Of a stretch of DNA of 64,000 nucleotides, positions 34,627-44,170 are shown one piece after another; the stretch's first letter is position 1, and each line of letters opens with the position of its first letter. Where the stretch lies: contig NZ_SPQQ01000008.1 in assembly GCF_004766045.1 (NCBI RefSeq), positions 1 through 64,000 of the forward strand, in the 5' to 3' direction. The DNA is from Desulfosporosinus fructosivorans. Lineage in GTDB: Bacteria > Bacillota > Desulfitobacteriia > Desulfitobacteriales > Desulfitobacteriaceae. Made by a program: the position numbers and the translations under genes. Under the pieces are notes generated by a model. It saw nothing but the letters and a program-made list of their open reading frames with translations. It did not search any database and was not told where the DNA came from.

Positions 34627-36027
34627 ATGATAGGATTCATAAAGGTTGCTTCTGGAAATAAAAGGAGGAGAAAAATCATCGAAGGTCTGCTCTGGAGTGT
34701 GACAAAGGTTTTAATTGCTCTCTTGTTGGTTGGAATTAATGGTCTTTTTGTGGCTGCTGAATTTGCAATGGTAAAAGTACGTAAAACGCGTTTAGCGGAA
34801 CTCGCGGAGAATGGTTCGCGCAGAGCGCAAACCGCACTTGATGTTGCCTCGAAACTTGACGCCTATCTTTCTGCTTGTCAGCTAGGAATCACATTAGCTT
34901 CCTTAGGTTTAGGTTGGTTAGGAGAACCAGCGATTGCCACCCTAATCGAACCGCTGTTTGCGGGTTTTGGTGGTTGGAGTTTGATCTATACTCATACCAT
35001 TGCTTTTGCCATAGCATTTTTCATCATCTCACTTTTACACATTGTCCTAGGAGAACTTGTTCCTAAATCATTAGCCATTCAAAATGCTGAGAGCATTGCC
35101 CTTGTGACTGCTGGCTTCTTAAAGTTTTTCTATTGGATTTTTTATCCAGTTATTTGGTCGCTCAATAGTATAGCTAACCTTATTTTGCATATCTTGAGAA
35201 TTCAACCGGCCAATGAGGCCGATTTATCACATAGTGAAGAGGAACTAAGAATGTTGGTCGATGCCAGTCAAAAGCATGGCTATTTGGACAAAATGGAAGG
35301 TAAACTCTTGGATAATGTCTTTGAGTTTTCAGACCGTATTGCTAGTGAGGTTATGATTCCACGCCAAGATATGGTATGTATCTTCATACAGGATACGTTT
35401 GAGGAGATTCTGGAGATTGTAAGACAGTACGGTCATACTCGTTACTTACTGTGTGATGATGATAAAGACCATGTTTTGGGCCTAGTCCATTTGCGGGACA
35501 TCATTCGGTTACAGGAACAGGCGGGGACGAAAGAGATCACACAAATTAAGCGAGATATCTTGGCAGTTCCTGAGGGAATGCCGATTTCTCATCTAGTCCA
35601 GAGAATGAGGAGCCAACGAACCCATATGGCTATTATTGTGGACGAATTTGGCGGCTCGGCCGGACTTGTCACACTTGAGGATATGCTTGAAGAATTGGTC
35701 GGAGAGATTTATGATGAATTTGAGTCTGAACAGCCAGACGTTCAGAAATTGGCTGAAAATGAATATATCCTAAATGGACGGGTTTTATTAGAAGAGGTCT
35801 CTGAAATGTTCGAGATTGAACTGGAGGAGGATACCGTTTCTACCATAGGGGGATACGTTTTCGCCCGGATTGGTCGTAAGCCAGTCAAAGGGGATACTGT
35901 TTATTTTGATGGATTTAACTTTGAAGTGATGGAAGTTATAGGGTATAGAATTACAAAGGTTAGAGTCATTAAGAAACCTCATGAGAGTAAAGGTAATGAA
36001 GTAAACGATGTAAATAAAGCCGTTTGA
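34627..36027 (+). CDS. CorC/HlyC family membrane protein (DUF21, CBS pair, CorC_HlyC), 466 aa
   Basis: N-terminal DUF21 membrane domain with four helices (VLIALLLVGINGLFVAAEFA start), then two CBS domains (RQDMVCIFI near residue 240 to LVTLEDMLEELVGEI near 360), and the C-terminal transporter-associated domain (ILNGRVLLEEVSEMF). These proteins act in magnesium/cobalt export or tolerance. The start is unclear: ATG 34627 lacks a ribosome site, whereas AAAGGAGGAG at 34661-34670 is ideally placed for ATC codons at 34675 or 34678, just before the first membrane helix. Confidence 0.88.
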   Translation: MIGFIKVASGNKRRRKIIEGLLWSVTKVLIALLLVGINGLFVAAEFAMVKVRKTRLAELAENGSRRAQTALDVASKLDAYLSACQLGITLASLGLGWLGEPAIATLIEPLFAGFGGWSLIYTHTIAFAIAFFIISLLHIVLGELVPKSLAIQNAESIALVTAGFLKFFYWIFYPVIWSLNSIANLILHILRIQPANEADLSHSEEELRMLVDASQKHGYLDKMEGKLLDNVFEFSDRIASEVMIPRQDMVCIFIQDTFEEILEIVRQYGHTRYLLCDDDKDHVLGLVHLRDIIRLQEQAGTKEITQIKRDILAVPEGMPISHLVQRMRSQRTHMAIIVDEFGGSAGLVTLEDMLEELVGEIYDEFESEQPDVQKLAENEYILNGRVLLEEVSEMFEIELEEDTVSTIGGYVFARIGRKPVKGDTVYFDGFNFEVMEVIGYRITKVRVIKKPHESKGNEVNDVNKAV

Positions 36028-36038
36028 TCATTTCTAGT

Positions 36039-36072
36039 AGGGGCACGATATTACGTCGTGGCCCCTATTTAT
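36039..36072 (+). terminator. Terminator after the CorC gene
   Basis: AGGGGCACGA / TCGTGGCCCCT stem followed by ATTTATTT. It also lies just behind the end of the minus-strand asparagine synthase gene. Confidence 0.85.
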
Positions 36073-36075
36073 TTC

Positions 36076-37965
36076 CTAAAGAATTCTAATTTTGTTTTCT
36101 ACTAACCAGTAATTTACCTGGATAAGGTAGGCAAAGAGTTGCGGAATGTCCATTAGTTGCCCGAACCATGGACTACCAGAAGGCATGGTAGATGAGACCT
36201 TCATGAGATCCCGTAAAGCTGAGATGTTCAGGAAGGGGAGAATTGGAGAAGTTTTGTCTGCCAGAATTTCACTTAGCCAGGTACGAACAGTCAACAGATA
36301 AATGGGGTTGTGAGTTTTTGGGTAGGGGCTTTTTTTGCGCCAAAGCACATCGTCGGGTAAGATCCCGGTGAGAGCATGACGCAGAAGCCCTTTTTCTCTG
36401 CCTTCAATAGCTTTCATCTCCCAAGGGATATTCCAAGCATACTCAACTAAGCGATGGTCACAGTAAGGAACGCGTACCTCAAGCCCGGTAGCCATTGTCA
36501 TGCGATCTTTGCGATCTAGAAGGGTGGGCATGAAACGGGTTAAGGTTAAATAGGTGATCTCGCGGATTCGCGCCTCGCGTTGTGCATTCCCCTGCAAGCT
36601 TCTGCTGTCTTGGTGACTTACTGAGGAAGCACTTGGCAGCAGAGGGAGTTCTGCTAGTGCCTCTTCATAGCGTCTCTGTAAGTAATCGTGGGGATGAAGA
36701 AGTGCATTTAGTTCAGGGGATAGAATCTGTAAACGATTTTCGACATGCAGTGTCCAAGGAAAGGTCTGGGCCTCGAGGGCATCTTGCCGATGAAACCAAG
36801 GGTAACCACCGAACACTTCGTCTGCACATTCACCGGATAAACCAACTGTGACATGCTTCTTTATCTCCCTAGAAAAGAGTAGCAAAGACGAGTCAATGTC
36901 AGCCATTCCAGGTAGATCGCGGGCAAGTGTTGCAGCTTTTAGTGCTTCTATAAGGTCTGGAATATCAAAGGTGCAATTGGTGTGGTTGGTTCCGAAGGCT
37001 TTAGACATACGTTTAATCCAGGGACCGTCTGCGCCGGGTTGGAAGTCATTGGACTTGAAATAACGGTCGTTATCAGCATAATCAACTGAAAAGGTTGGCA
37101 GAGGTCCTTTTCCATCTTTATCAAGGGCAACAGCAGCGATTGCTGTAATAGCACTAGAATCGAGACCTCCAGAGAGTAGGGTTCCAATCGGAACATCGGA
37201 AACTAACTGCCGTTCAACGGTATCGAGAAAAAGTTCGCGTATCTTAGCGGTTGTCGTTCCTAGATCATCCGTATGGACATTATTCGGTAAAGCCCAGTAC
37301 CTGCGGATGTGTAAACCATTTGCAGAATAAAAGAGAACATGCCCTGGTTTTAGTTCGGAAACTCCTTCGTAGACACCAATTCCAGGAGTGCGTGCAGGTC
37401 CGACAAGGAAGACTTCAGCTAAGCCTTCTCGACTGATTATGGGGGATATATCCGGGTGTTGTAGCAGGGCTTTAAGTTCTGACGCAAAAACAAGGGAGCC
37501 TGTCTGTTGACTGTAAAAGAGCGGCTTAACTCCTAGGCGATCACGTGCCACGAATAACTGCTGTTCTCTACTGTCCCAGATGCCAAAGGCAAATATACCG
37601 TTCAAACGCTCAACACATGATGGACCCCATTCTAAGTACGAGAGAAGTAAGGCTTCAGTATCAGAATGCCCTTCAAAATGGTAACCGCGACTCAATAGCT
37701 CTTGACGGATCTCGGGCGTATTATAGAGTTCTCCGTTATAGATCAGAATAAACGTGTCTTCACCGCGCTGGCGAATCATCGGTTGAAGGCCACCTTGGGG
37801 GTCAACGACAACGAGCCTGCGGTGGCCAAGAGCAGCGCGAGGGGAAAGCCAGTACCCTTCTGCATCTGGTCCCCTGGGTATAAGAGTTTGAGTCATACCG
37901 ACCAAAATATCTTTATGGAAGGTAAGATCCCGTCTCCAATCTACAAAACCTACGATACCACACAT
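36076..37965 (-). CDS. asnB: Asparagine synthase, glutamine-hydrolysing, 629 aa
   Basis: Makes asparagine (or a related amide) from aspartate, glutamine and ATP. The ATG at 37965 exposes MCGIVGFVDW, giving the N-terminal catalytic Cys of the class II glutaminase; GAGGAGG precedes it. RGPDAEGYW near residue 38, NGELYN near 80 and SDTEALL near 105 complete the glutaminase site. The C-terminal synthetase has the pyrophosphate loop LLSGGLDSSAI near 263. The length is usual for AsnB of the exosporium/cell-wall modifying type, so a free-asparagine or a peptidoglycan-amidating role is open. Single gene. Confidence 0.92.
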   Translation of the reverse strand: MCGIVGFVDWRRDLTFHKDILVGMTQTLIPRGPDAEGYWLSPRAALGHRRLVVVDPQGGLQPMIRQRGEDTFILIYNGELYNTPEIRQELLSRGYHFEGHSDTEALLLSYLEWGPSCVERLNGIFAFGIWDSREQQLFVARDRLGVKPLFYSQQTGSLVFASELKALLQHPDISPIISREGLAEVFLVGPARTPGIGVYEGVSELKPGHVLFYSANGLHIRRYWALPNNVHTDDLGTTTAKIRELFLDTVERQLVSDVPIGTLLSGGLDSSAITAIAAVALDKDGKGPLPTFSVDYADNDRYFKSNDFQPGADGPWIKRMSKAFGTNHTNCTFDIPDLIEALKAATLARDLPGMADIDSSLLLFSREIKKHVTVGLSGECADEVFGGYPWFHRQDALEAQTFPWTLHVENRLQILSPELNALLHPHDYLQRRYEEALAELPLLPSASSVSHQDSRSLQGNAQREARIREITYLTLTRFMPTLLDRKDRMTMATGLEVRVPYCDHRLVEYAWNIPWEMKAIEGREKGLLRHALTGILPDDVLWRKKSPYPKTHNPIYLLTVRTWLSEILADKTSPILPFLNISALRDLMKVSSTMPSGSPWFGQLMDIPQLFAYLIQVNYWLVENKIRIL

Positions 37966-38158
37966 ATAGATTCCTCCTCGAAAGATAACCATTATCAATT
38001 AACCATAACACAATCTATGACCTGTAACGGAGAAGTGTTCATGGTTTTTGGGTGGGATATATTGGGTTAATTTGTTTTATAAGATTATGTAGAAAACGGA
38101 AGGAATTAGAGAGTGGATGCAGAAAAATTATAAATATGCCTATATAAGGAGGATGGTT

Positions 38159-39196
38159 ATGGATGGTATTCAGTATAACCCCCAGCGGATTTTGAATGGG
38201 TTCACAATTGAGGAGATGAAAGAGCTTGCTAAGAGATTAAAACGAAGAATAAGGTCAACAAAGAGTGAAATAATTGAGGAAATTCTAGCTCACCCTAGAG
38301 GGAAACCAGAGGATAGAGGAAGGGTTTGGCAAGAAATCAATCGATATCTAAGAAAAGAATTAGAGGCATTTTCTCAAGAAGCGTTCACTCCGTTTTCCTC
38401 CGAAACTGTTCCTCGAGAAGAACGATTTAAAGTCGGATACATGTTTACGTTAAGTCCTAACTCAGAGATAAGAGCAATGGGGGAAGAAATATATTCTCGA
38501 GCAGAAGAAGACAAGTCTCTAGCTAATAACAATGTCTTAGAAGATACTGTTGCTGTTATTTCTACGCGGACCAAGAATAATATCGAAGATAGGGATACTC
38601 AAGAGGCCGAAGATCTTCGTAAAAAGATAACAATATTGGAACAAAAACTACAAAAAGCTAATTTGGAGGGGCAAAGAACTAAGGAACAATTAGAAAAACT
38701 AAAAATAGACATAGTAGCTTTAAAATCACAATGGGCCAAAGAAAAGCAAGATACTGGAAAGCTTAGAAATAGAATAAGAGAACTTGAAGAAGAACGAGCC
38801 GAAAAAGATAAAGAGTTTGACTTACTAAAACAGACAATAGAACAGAGACAGACCCAAAAAATAAAGGAACCATATCAACTAATAGATATGCATAAAGCAA
38901 AGGAAGACCTATGTGGTGACCTTGATTTTACAGCCTATCAGGGACGAAAAGCGTTGATTTTTGCAGAACTGGATAATGAAGTAGACGATAGACTCAATGC
39001 CTTAGGGATCATTCCCATTTGGGCCATGGAAATTGATTGGAACCGTCCGAGACGAAGAATGTCTACGTGTCAACTTGTCCTGTATAAAAAGAATGAAGTG
39101 AAGCCTAATAAGCTTGAAGAAATTCGAGATATTGCTAGGTACTGGAATGTTCCGTGTAGTGAACTCTTGAATTTCAGAGGGAGGATTGTCCCATGA
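38159..39196 (+). CDS. SAP/HeH-like and coiled-coil protein of an McrBC-like operon, 345 aa
   Basis: First gene of a three-gene unit. Residues about 10-40 (NGFTIEEMKELAKRL...TKSEIIEEILAH) look like a SAP/HeH-type helical nucleic-acid binding motif. A long charged coiled coil covers about residues 140-240. The C-terminal ~90 residues (from DLDFTAYQGRKALIFAELD) form a compact globular domain I do not recognise. The ATG at 38159 has AAGGAGG 6 nt upstream; an earlier in-frame ATG at 38117 has none. It overlaps the next gene by 4 nt, so it belongs to the same complex or pathway. It may recognise target nucleic acid for the AAA+ GTPase; this is an inference. Confidence 0.7.
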   Translation: MDGIQYNPQRILNGFTIEEMKELAKRLKRRIRSTKSEIIEEILAHPRGKPEDRGRVWQEINRYLRKELEAFSQEAFTPFSSETVPREERFKVGYMFTLSPNSEIRAMGEEIYSRAEEDKSLANNNVLEDTVAVISTRTKNNIEDRDTQEAEDLRKKITILEQKLQKANLEGQRTKEQLEKLKIDIVALKSQWAKEKQDTGKLRNRIRELEEERAEKDKEFDLLKQTIEQRQTQKIKEPYQLIDMHKAKEDLCGDLDFTAYQGRKALIFAELDNEVDDRLNALGIIPIWAMEIDWNRPRRRMSTCQLVLYKKNEVKPNKLEEIRDIARYWNVPCSELLNFRGRIVP

Positions 39197-41208
39197 TTAG
39201 AGATAGTAGGATATGGAATTCCGTTGTTATAGGAAAGCCTGTAATAGAAAGTATAGACGTAGATATTAACTCTCAGTCTCTGCGTTTGCAGGTGGATATG
39301 ATTTCTATCTTACCGGATAGTCTCCATAAAGCTTTAGACGGAAGGCGTCAGATTACAATCTGGGGTAAAGATTTAATGTTAGCAGGGTTTCCTGACGAGC
39401 TTGTGACAATTTCACATTTTCGACAGTTCGAAATTAATGAGAGTAGAAAAGCACGTGCCAGGGACTTCTTTAAAAGTCGACTGCTTTCTTTCACAGTGGA
39501 AGCGGTGAAAAAAGATACCCAACGAGTGTATTTTAATGGCAAGAATGTTGCGTTTCACGATACCCCTATTACTTTTAATCCCTATACTTCGCAATTCACT
39601 CCCATACCCATTATTCCGAAAGATGTTCCAGTTGAGCGTGTTCGCAGAATACTTTATGAGAAGCTCCCTTCCATAGATTTTCTGTCTTATCAATACCCGG
39701 AAGACCCACCGCTAATTATTGGCTACCAGGATTATTTTTTTGGATGTAAGTCCGGATGGTTAGGCGAACTTAGGCAACATTGGCGTATTTATTGCCCTGA
39801 AGGGGAAGAGGTGACTTGTGTCCCAGCGGAAATACCTGAAAGCCAAATCTTGCGGCGCGTAAATTTAGCGTTTTTACTGGATGAGGATTTGAATGAAATC
39901 AGCAACCATTTGTTATTTGGTGAACCTTTTCCAGTTAGTGAATTTATTAAACGGTTCACAGTGCCTTCTTCACAGGTCGTGCTAAACTCTCCGAGCGTGG
40001 AATCAAAGCCAAATGTTAAACCGGTAAATTATGAAGCGCAGGTTGATAGCGGAGAGCAAACGTTCATTAAAGATTTAAATCAGGTGGCGTTGTCGAATCA
40101 GCTGGTATATGACATGGAAGACCTCGTAAATTTCCATATTGCCATTAAAACTGGAGCGTTAGTGGTTTTAGCAGGAATGTCTGGGGTGGGAAAATCCCAA
40201 CTTGTCATTAATTACGCTCGCGCCTTAGGACTTTCAGGAGTAGATGAAGCAGGTGAAGAACGTAAACAATTCTTATTTATTCCGGTTCGGCCCAGCTGGA
40301 ATGACGATGCTGACTTGATCGGCTTTTACGATGCGATTCACAAGATTTACCGTCCGGCAGAAACTGGGCTTGTCGATCTACTCATCGAAGCATCCCTGGA
40401 GGATAACAAGGACAAGCTTTATCTCATTTGCTTTGATGAAATGAACTTGGCACGGGTCGAACATTACTTTAGTCAATTTCTAAGTATTTTAGAACTTTCT
40501 GAAGACCGGTACTTAACGTTATACAGTGAGAAACTGGCACCTGAAGTGTATAATCGGCACGAGTATTCGCCACGAGTGCCCATTGGGAATAATGTTTTTT
40601 TTGTAGGTACGGTAAATATTGATGAATCGTCCTTCCAATTTAGTGATAAGGTCCTTGATCGAGCGAATGTCATTAGGTTGAAAATTTATGAGTCTTTGCG
40701 CGCCTGGAAAGCAGTTTTTGAAGAAAAGGCTTCATCTGGGAAACCTTCTGAAGAGCGAGCTCAACTCTCACCAGTCCCTGGAAATGTCTTTGCCTCGTGG
40801 TGCAATAATTCGCCAACAGAGATTGGTTTGACGGATGATGAAATTGATTTTCTGGATGAATTGAACTCGGTCTTGCGTAAAATTGACAAGGACAGGGTTG
40901 TGGGTTACCGGATCATTCGCCAAATCGGATCGTATTTAAAGAACATCCCATGCAATGTACAGGGGCAGGAGTTCCTCGAACGGGGTAAGGCTTTTGATCT
41001 GCAACTGGTGCAACGGATCATGACTAAGTTTAAAGGCCCAGAGAGCGACTTTGTGCAGCTCTTTGGTAAATACACAGAACCTGAGCAAGCGACGAGCCAG
41101 ATCCTAAAATTGTTTGAGAAATACCCCTCTGTCTCAACGTTTAATTATTCGCGGGATGTCTGTCATAAAAAAGCAAAGGAACTTTTAGATCATGGCTATG
41201 CATCCTGA
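39193..41208 (+). CDS. McrB-like AAA+ GTPase, 671 aa
   Basis: Motor subunit of a type IV restriction-like system. Residues 1-290 are a divergent N-terminal region without a known domain by eye. The AAA module has Walker A GMSGVGKS (about 327-334), the McrB-typical PSWNDDADLIGFYD (about 375), Walker B LICFDEMNLARVEHYF (about 412-427), and the GTP-specific TVNIDES (about 473), which matches the McrB NxxD motif, followed by SDKVLDRANVIRL. The start overlaps the stop of the coiled-coil gene (ATGA), and its end overlaps the nuclease gene by 17 nt, so the three are made together. Confidence 0.85.
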   Translation: MIRDSRIWNSVVIGKPVIESIDVDINSQSLRLQVDMISILPDSLHKALDGRRQITIWGKDLMLAGFPDELVTISHFRQFEINESRKARARDFFKSRLLSFTVEAVKKDTQRVYFNGKNVAFHDTPITFNPYTSQFTPIPIIPKDVPVERVRRILYEKLPSIDFLSYQYPEDPPLIIGYQDYFFGCKSGWLGELRQHWRIYCPEGEEVTCVPAEIPESQILRRVNLAFLLDEDLNEISNHLLFGEPFPVSEFIKRFTVPSSQVVLNSPSVESKPNVKPVNYEAQVDSGEQTFIKDLNQVALSNQLVYDMEDLVNFHIAIKTGALVVLAGMSGVGKSQLVINYARALGLSGVDEAGEERKQFLFIPVRPSWNDDADLIGFYDAIHKIYRPAETGLVDLLIEASLEDNKDKLYLICFDEMNLARVEHYFSQFLSILELSEDRYLTLYSEKLAPEVYNRHEYSPRVPIGNNVFFVGTVNIDESSFQFSDKVLDRANVIRLKIYESLRAWKAVFEEKASSGKPSEERAQLSPVPGNVFASWCNNSPTEIGLTDDEIDFLDELNSVLRKIDKDRVVGYRIIRQIGSYLKNIPCNVQGQEFLERGKAFDLQLVQRIMTKFKGPESDFVQLFGKYTEPEQATSQILKLFEKYPSVSTFNYSRDVCHKKAKELLDHGYAS

Positions 41209-42979
41209 AAACGCAGGGATTTCTATCATGTTTTTCATAGGCAGACAAGAGATCCAGCGCAAGGTTAGTCAAGACAGCGTTATCGAGGTTTATGAACGAG
41301 ATAACCTCTATGTTTCGTATACTGCAAACCAAGAAGATGCCTACCTCTATATTGACGGCTTAGATGGCTATGATTCTGTGAAGCTAATTCTCGATGAAGA
41401 AGGGATTCCGTGTTTGCCCTCTGGGACTATACGGTTTCCCCTCTATAGTGATCTTAATGAAGATTACCCACTGATTCCTGCTGACTATTTGATCTTTGTG
41501 AAGCGAAAAGGGGAAGTTAGCGATTCGTTCGAAGCCACCTTGCGCGTAAGACCCAATAATATTACGGAAGACCAGCTTGACGTGATGCGTGACGAGCTTA
41601 ACGAAATGGTTCAGGGTCTCGCCTATGATCAAACTCGGATGAATCGTGGAATAGAACTCTACGGAGAAAGGGGCTTACTTCCCCCCCTAGTGCTGGCCGA
41701 GTTTGTAATTCTGAAGCAGATGGTAAAAGAGCTTGGGATAACCCTTGAAGATTTGACACGATGCCCAGATCAGCATCTGGAGCGGCGTTACCGACAAGTA
41801 AAAGCCAATGTGAATTGTAAGCAGGACGCTAAGTGCTCCCGTTGGCTCCTATCAGTACAAGGGCAACGGGCGAATGCTGCCGCCAAAAGCTTGGTACAAC
41901 CTGAAGTTATCCTCGGAATAATCGATTCACTTACCTATGATACGCCTGAAAATCGGATGGTATTGGGATTCCTTTATTATGTGTCGTCTCAAATGGAGGG
42001 TGTCCTGCGAGCAATAAGGTGTACGATTACGGAAGAACAGAGGGCGATTGAAACGAGGTCACCCTTTATCGTCCATCAAAAATCGACAAGTCACGAAGTA
42101 AGGGTTCTAAAAAGCAAAATTACTAGTCTTGAAGCGATGGAACGGGAAATGAAAAAGGGAATTTTCTATGTCCGAAAATACATAGATCACCCAGTGTTCC
42201 AAGAGCTCAAACCGTTAAGTGACTCTAATCACTTAACGCTGAAACTTCAACGAGATTGGCGCTACAAGAGAGTTTTCATATGGTGGAAGAAACTCAGAGC
42301 ACAGGATTTCCAGAGTCCCTTAGCTCTTGATTTTAAGGTGCAATGGAAGCGGACTGATATTTTATATGAATATTGGTGTTACATTAAAACCATTATTGCT
42401 TTGGAACAGGCGGGATATACGCCGGTTTCGGGTTGGATTTATGATGCTTCTCACCAGGTAAGACAAGAATTAGTCTTTCCGGTACTTCAAGATGATACCG
42501 TAGTGGAAATGGTTAAAGATACAATTCGTCTTTCCGTGATGTTTAATGAAAAAATGGCCCGCGCGAAGCGTAGCGCGCTCAGAAGCAACCGAATTGTCTA
42601 TATGGAAGGGACGAATTATAAACCGGATATTCGAATTGATGTATTTAATAGCGCTGCTTATTCTGGGTCGATCATTCTCGATGCCAAATACCGGAAACGC
42701 TTAAACATCTGGAACAACGATAGGGTGGAAGATGAGAACCGCCCAAAAAACATGAATACTTTACAAAACTATTCAAATTCGCTTAAATTCATCGGTGATC
42801 CTGCTGGGGTTTCCAAGGCCATCAGAGTGATTGCTCTTCATCCTAGTTATGGGCCTGAGGTTGAGGACATGGAGGATACGAATGTTAGTCTTATTCAGCT
42901 AAGACCAAAAGAGAAGTTGACACATTACTCTGAGTATTTGGCCCGGTTGATTGATCAGGAGCTCATTTCAGAACATTAA
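41192..42979 (+). CDS. DUF2357 PD-(D/E)XK nuclease, McrC-like partner, 595 aa
   Basis: Predicted effector nuclease. The N-terminal ~250 residues match the DUF2357 layout (beta-rich, with LVRPNN-like RVRPNNITEDQLDVM). A helical middle carries DQHLERRYRQVKAN and the TSHEVRVLKSKI region. The C-terminal nuclease core has NYKPDIRID near residue 472 and SIILDAKYRKR near 490, i.e. the D...DxK pattern of PD-(D/E)XK enzymes, as in McrC. The start overlaps the GTPase gene. A strong terminator follows at 42988. Together with the GTPase it forms an McrBC-type pair. Confidence 0.85.
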   Translation: MAMHPENAGISIMFFIGRQEIQRKVSQDSVIEVYERDNLYVSYTANQEDAYLYIDGLDGYDSVKLILDEEGIPCLPSGTIRFPLYSDLNEDYPLIPADYLIFVKRKGEVSDSFEATLRVRPNNITEDQLDVMRDELNEMVQGLAYDQTRMNRGIELYGERGLLPPLVLAEFVILKQMVKELGITLEDLTRCPDQHLERRYRQVKANVNCKQDAKCSRWLLSVQGQRANAAAKSLVQPEVILGIIDSLTYDTPENRMVLGFLYYVSSQMEGVLRAIRCTITEEQRAIETRSPFIVHQKSTSHEVRVLKSKITSLEAMEREMKKGIFYVRKYIDHPVFQELKPLSDSNHLTLKLQRDWRYKRVFIWWKKLRAQDFQSPLALDFKVQWKRTDILYEYWCYIKTIIALEQAGYTPVSGWIYDASHQVRQELVFPVLQDDTVVEMVKDTIRLSVMFNEKMARAKRSALRSNRIVYMEGTNYKPDIRIDVFNSAAYSGSIILDAKYRKRLNIWNNDRVEDENRPKNMNTLQNYSNSLKFIGDPAGVSKAIRVIALHPSYGPEVEDMEDTNVSLIQLRPKEKLTHYSEYLARLIDQELISEH

Positions 42980-42987
42980 ACGAAAGA

Positions 42988-43028
42988 AAAACAAGGGTTT
43001 GATTCTAAAAGAATTCAAACCCTTGTTT
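42988..43028 (+). terminator. Terminator of the McrBC-like operon
   Basis: AAACAAGGGTTTGA / TCAAACCCTTGTTT stem with TTCTTT after it. Confidence 0.85.
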
Positions 43029-43271
43029 CTTTAGACCCAAATATATCAGTTATAGACAGTATTAATTGCAAAAAAATAGAACAGTGTATGTCTTAGCTAT
43101 CAGATATCAAGAAGCCGCTTGTAGTAAAACCCACTGGTAACAGTCTAAGGTTAACCAGGGCATCGGTATTGACTTCTCCAAGGAGGAGCAGTATTCTAAA
43201 CACTAATTATATCGGAAATGGAAAGATTGAAATAAACCATGGGATCAAGATAATGAGAGGATTGATATGAA

Positions 43272-43874
43272 ATGACAACCATAACGACAAGGGAGTCGGG
43301 AAAAAGAAGTTATCCAATTTGGCTATTAGTTAATCCAAAACATCCTGCTGTTCGCTATTATATTTGGACACCTGTAGTAGAAGTGATACAGGACAAAGTG
43401 TATAGAGAAATACATAAGAGAATCGATACGACGGATATTTTTATTTGGAACGTTGTTAGAGAAAGTGGAATGGTTCCTAATACATTGAATTGGTGGGGAG
43501 CTGAAGTAGAGGCAGAAATAGTGATGTTCAGGGAACTTATTCTCGAACATAAACCCAAGATTCTTATTACTTTTGGCGCATTTCCACATGAGTTTGTGAG
43601 GCGTGCCTTAGAGATCAAACCTCAAAAAGGGCCTAAGTATTGGGGCACGTCTATCTTAAAAGAAGAATTTGAAATTGCCATTCAGAATTTTGATATAAAC
43701 CAAACAAATAATATTCCTCTGCTTCGCCGAGTTGTTGAGAGTGGTAAGTTCATAGAAGGTAATAACAATTGTTTCAGTCAAGAACTTGTTGAACATTATT
43801 TTTCTTATGTTGGGACAAAGATTGCTGAAAAAATTATTGAGAACAAGGATAGCTTTAATGAGTGGGTTGAATAA
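43272..43874 (+). CDS. Unknown protein next to the McrBC-like operon, 200 aa
   Basis: Not recognised with certainty. The order LLVNPKHPAVRYYIW, then TDIFIWNVV, NTLNWWGAEVEAEIVMF and KPKILITFGAFPHEFVRRAL recalls the alternating strand-helix pattern of the uracil-DNA glycosylase fold (N-terminal strand, Asn-rich helix, ILxxG strand). No catalytic motif can be assigned, so the match is only a suggestion. A 290-nt gap and a terminator separate it from the nuclease gene. Its codon use and base composition resemble those of the defence genes. Confidence 0.5.
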   Translation: MTTITTRESGKRSYPIWLLVNPKHPAVRYYIWTPVVEVIQDKVYREIHKRIDTTDIFIWNVVRESGMVPNTLNWWGAEVEAEIVMFRELILEHKPKILITFGAFPHEFVRRALEIKPQKGPKYWGTSILKEEFEIAIQNFDINQTNNIPLLRRVVESGKFIEGNNNCFSQELVEHYFSYVGTKIAEKIIENKDSFNEWVE

Positions 43875-43993
43875 AAATTTATCACTGCCTATAGGAACGA
43901 CTGCCACCGGACAATTTTAATGTTTAAATTATATTGAAAACTTGATAGATGCTCCTTTAATGTTATATTGTAAAAAACAATTAAATATGGATT

Positions 43994-44090
43994 CTCATTC
44001 AGAGTGGTGGAGGGACTGGCCCGATGAAACCCAGCAACCGGCCTTAGCGGCAGTGGTGCTAATTCCTGCAGGATTTTCCTGGAAGATGAG
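43994..44090 (+). promoter_or_regulatory. SAM-I (S-box) riboswitch, apparently orphaned
   Basis: Contains the conserved core GTGGAGGGACTGGCCCGATG and AAACCCAGCAACCGGCC, then GTGGTGCTAATTCCTGC, closed by a CTCAT/ATGAG P1 stem. S-box aptamers precede methionine and SAM genes, but no such gene follows here. Confidence 0.93.
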
Positions 44091-44112
44091 TTGAGTCAAG
44101 AGCTCTAATAAA

Positions 44113-44151
44113 GCCGTATCGAAACTAAGTTGAACTTAGTTTCGATACGGC
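44113..44151 (+). terminator. Hairpin downstream of the SAM riboswitch
   Basis: GCCGTATCGAAACTAAGT (44113-44130) pairs perfectly with 44134-44151. It sits where the riboswitch terminator should be, but lacks a clear T-tract (CCCTTAG follows), so termination may be weak. Confidence 0.65.
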
Positions 44152-44170
44152 CCCTTAGAGGAATGGTTTG

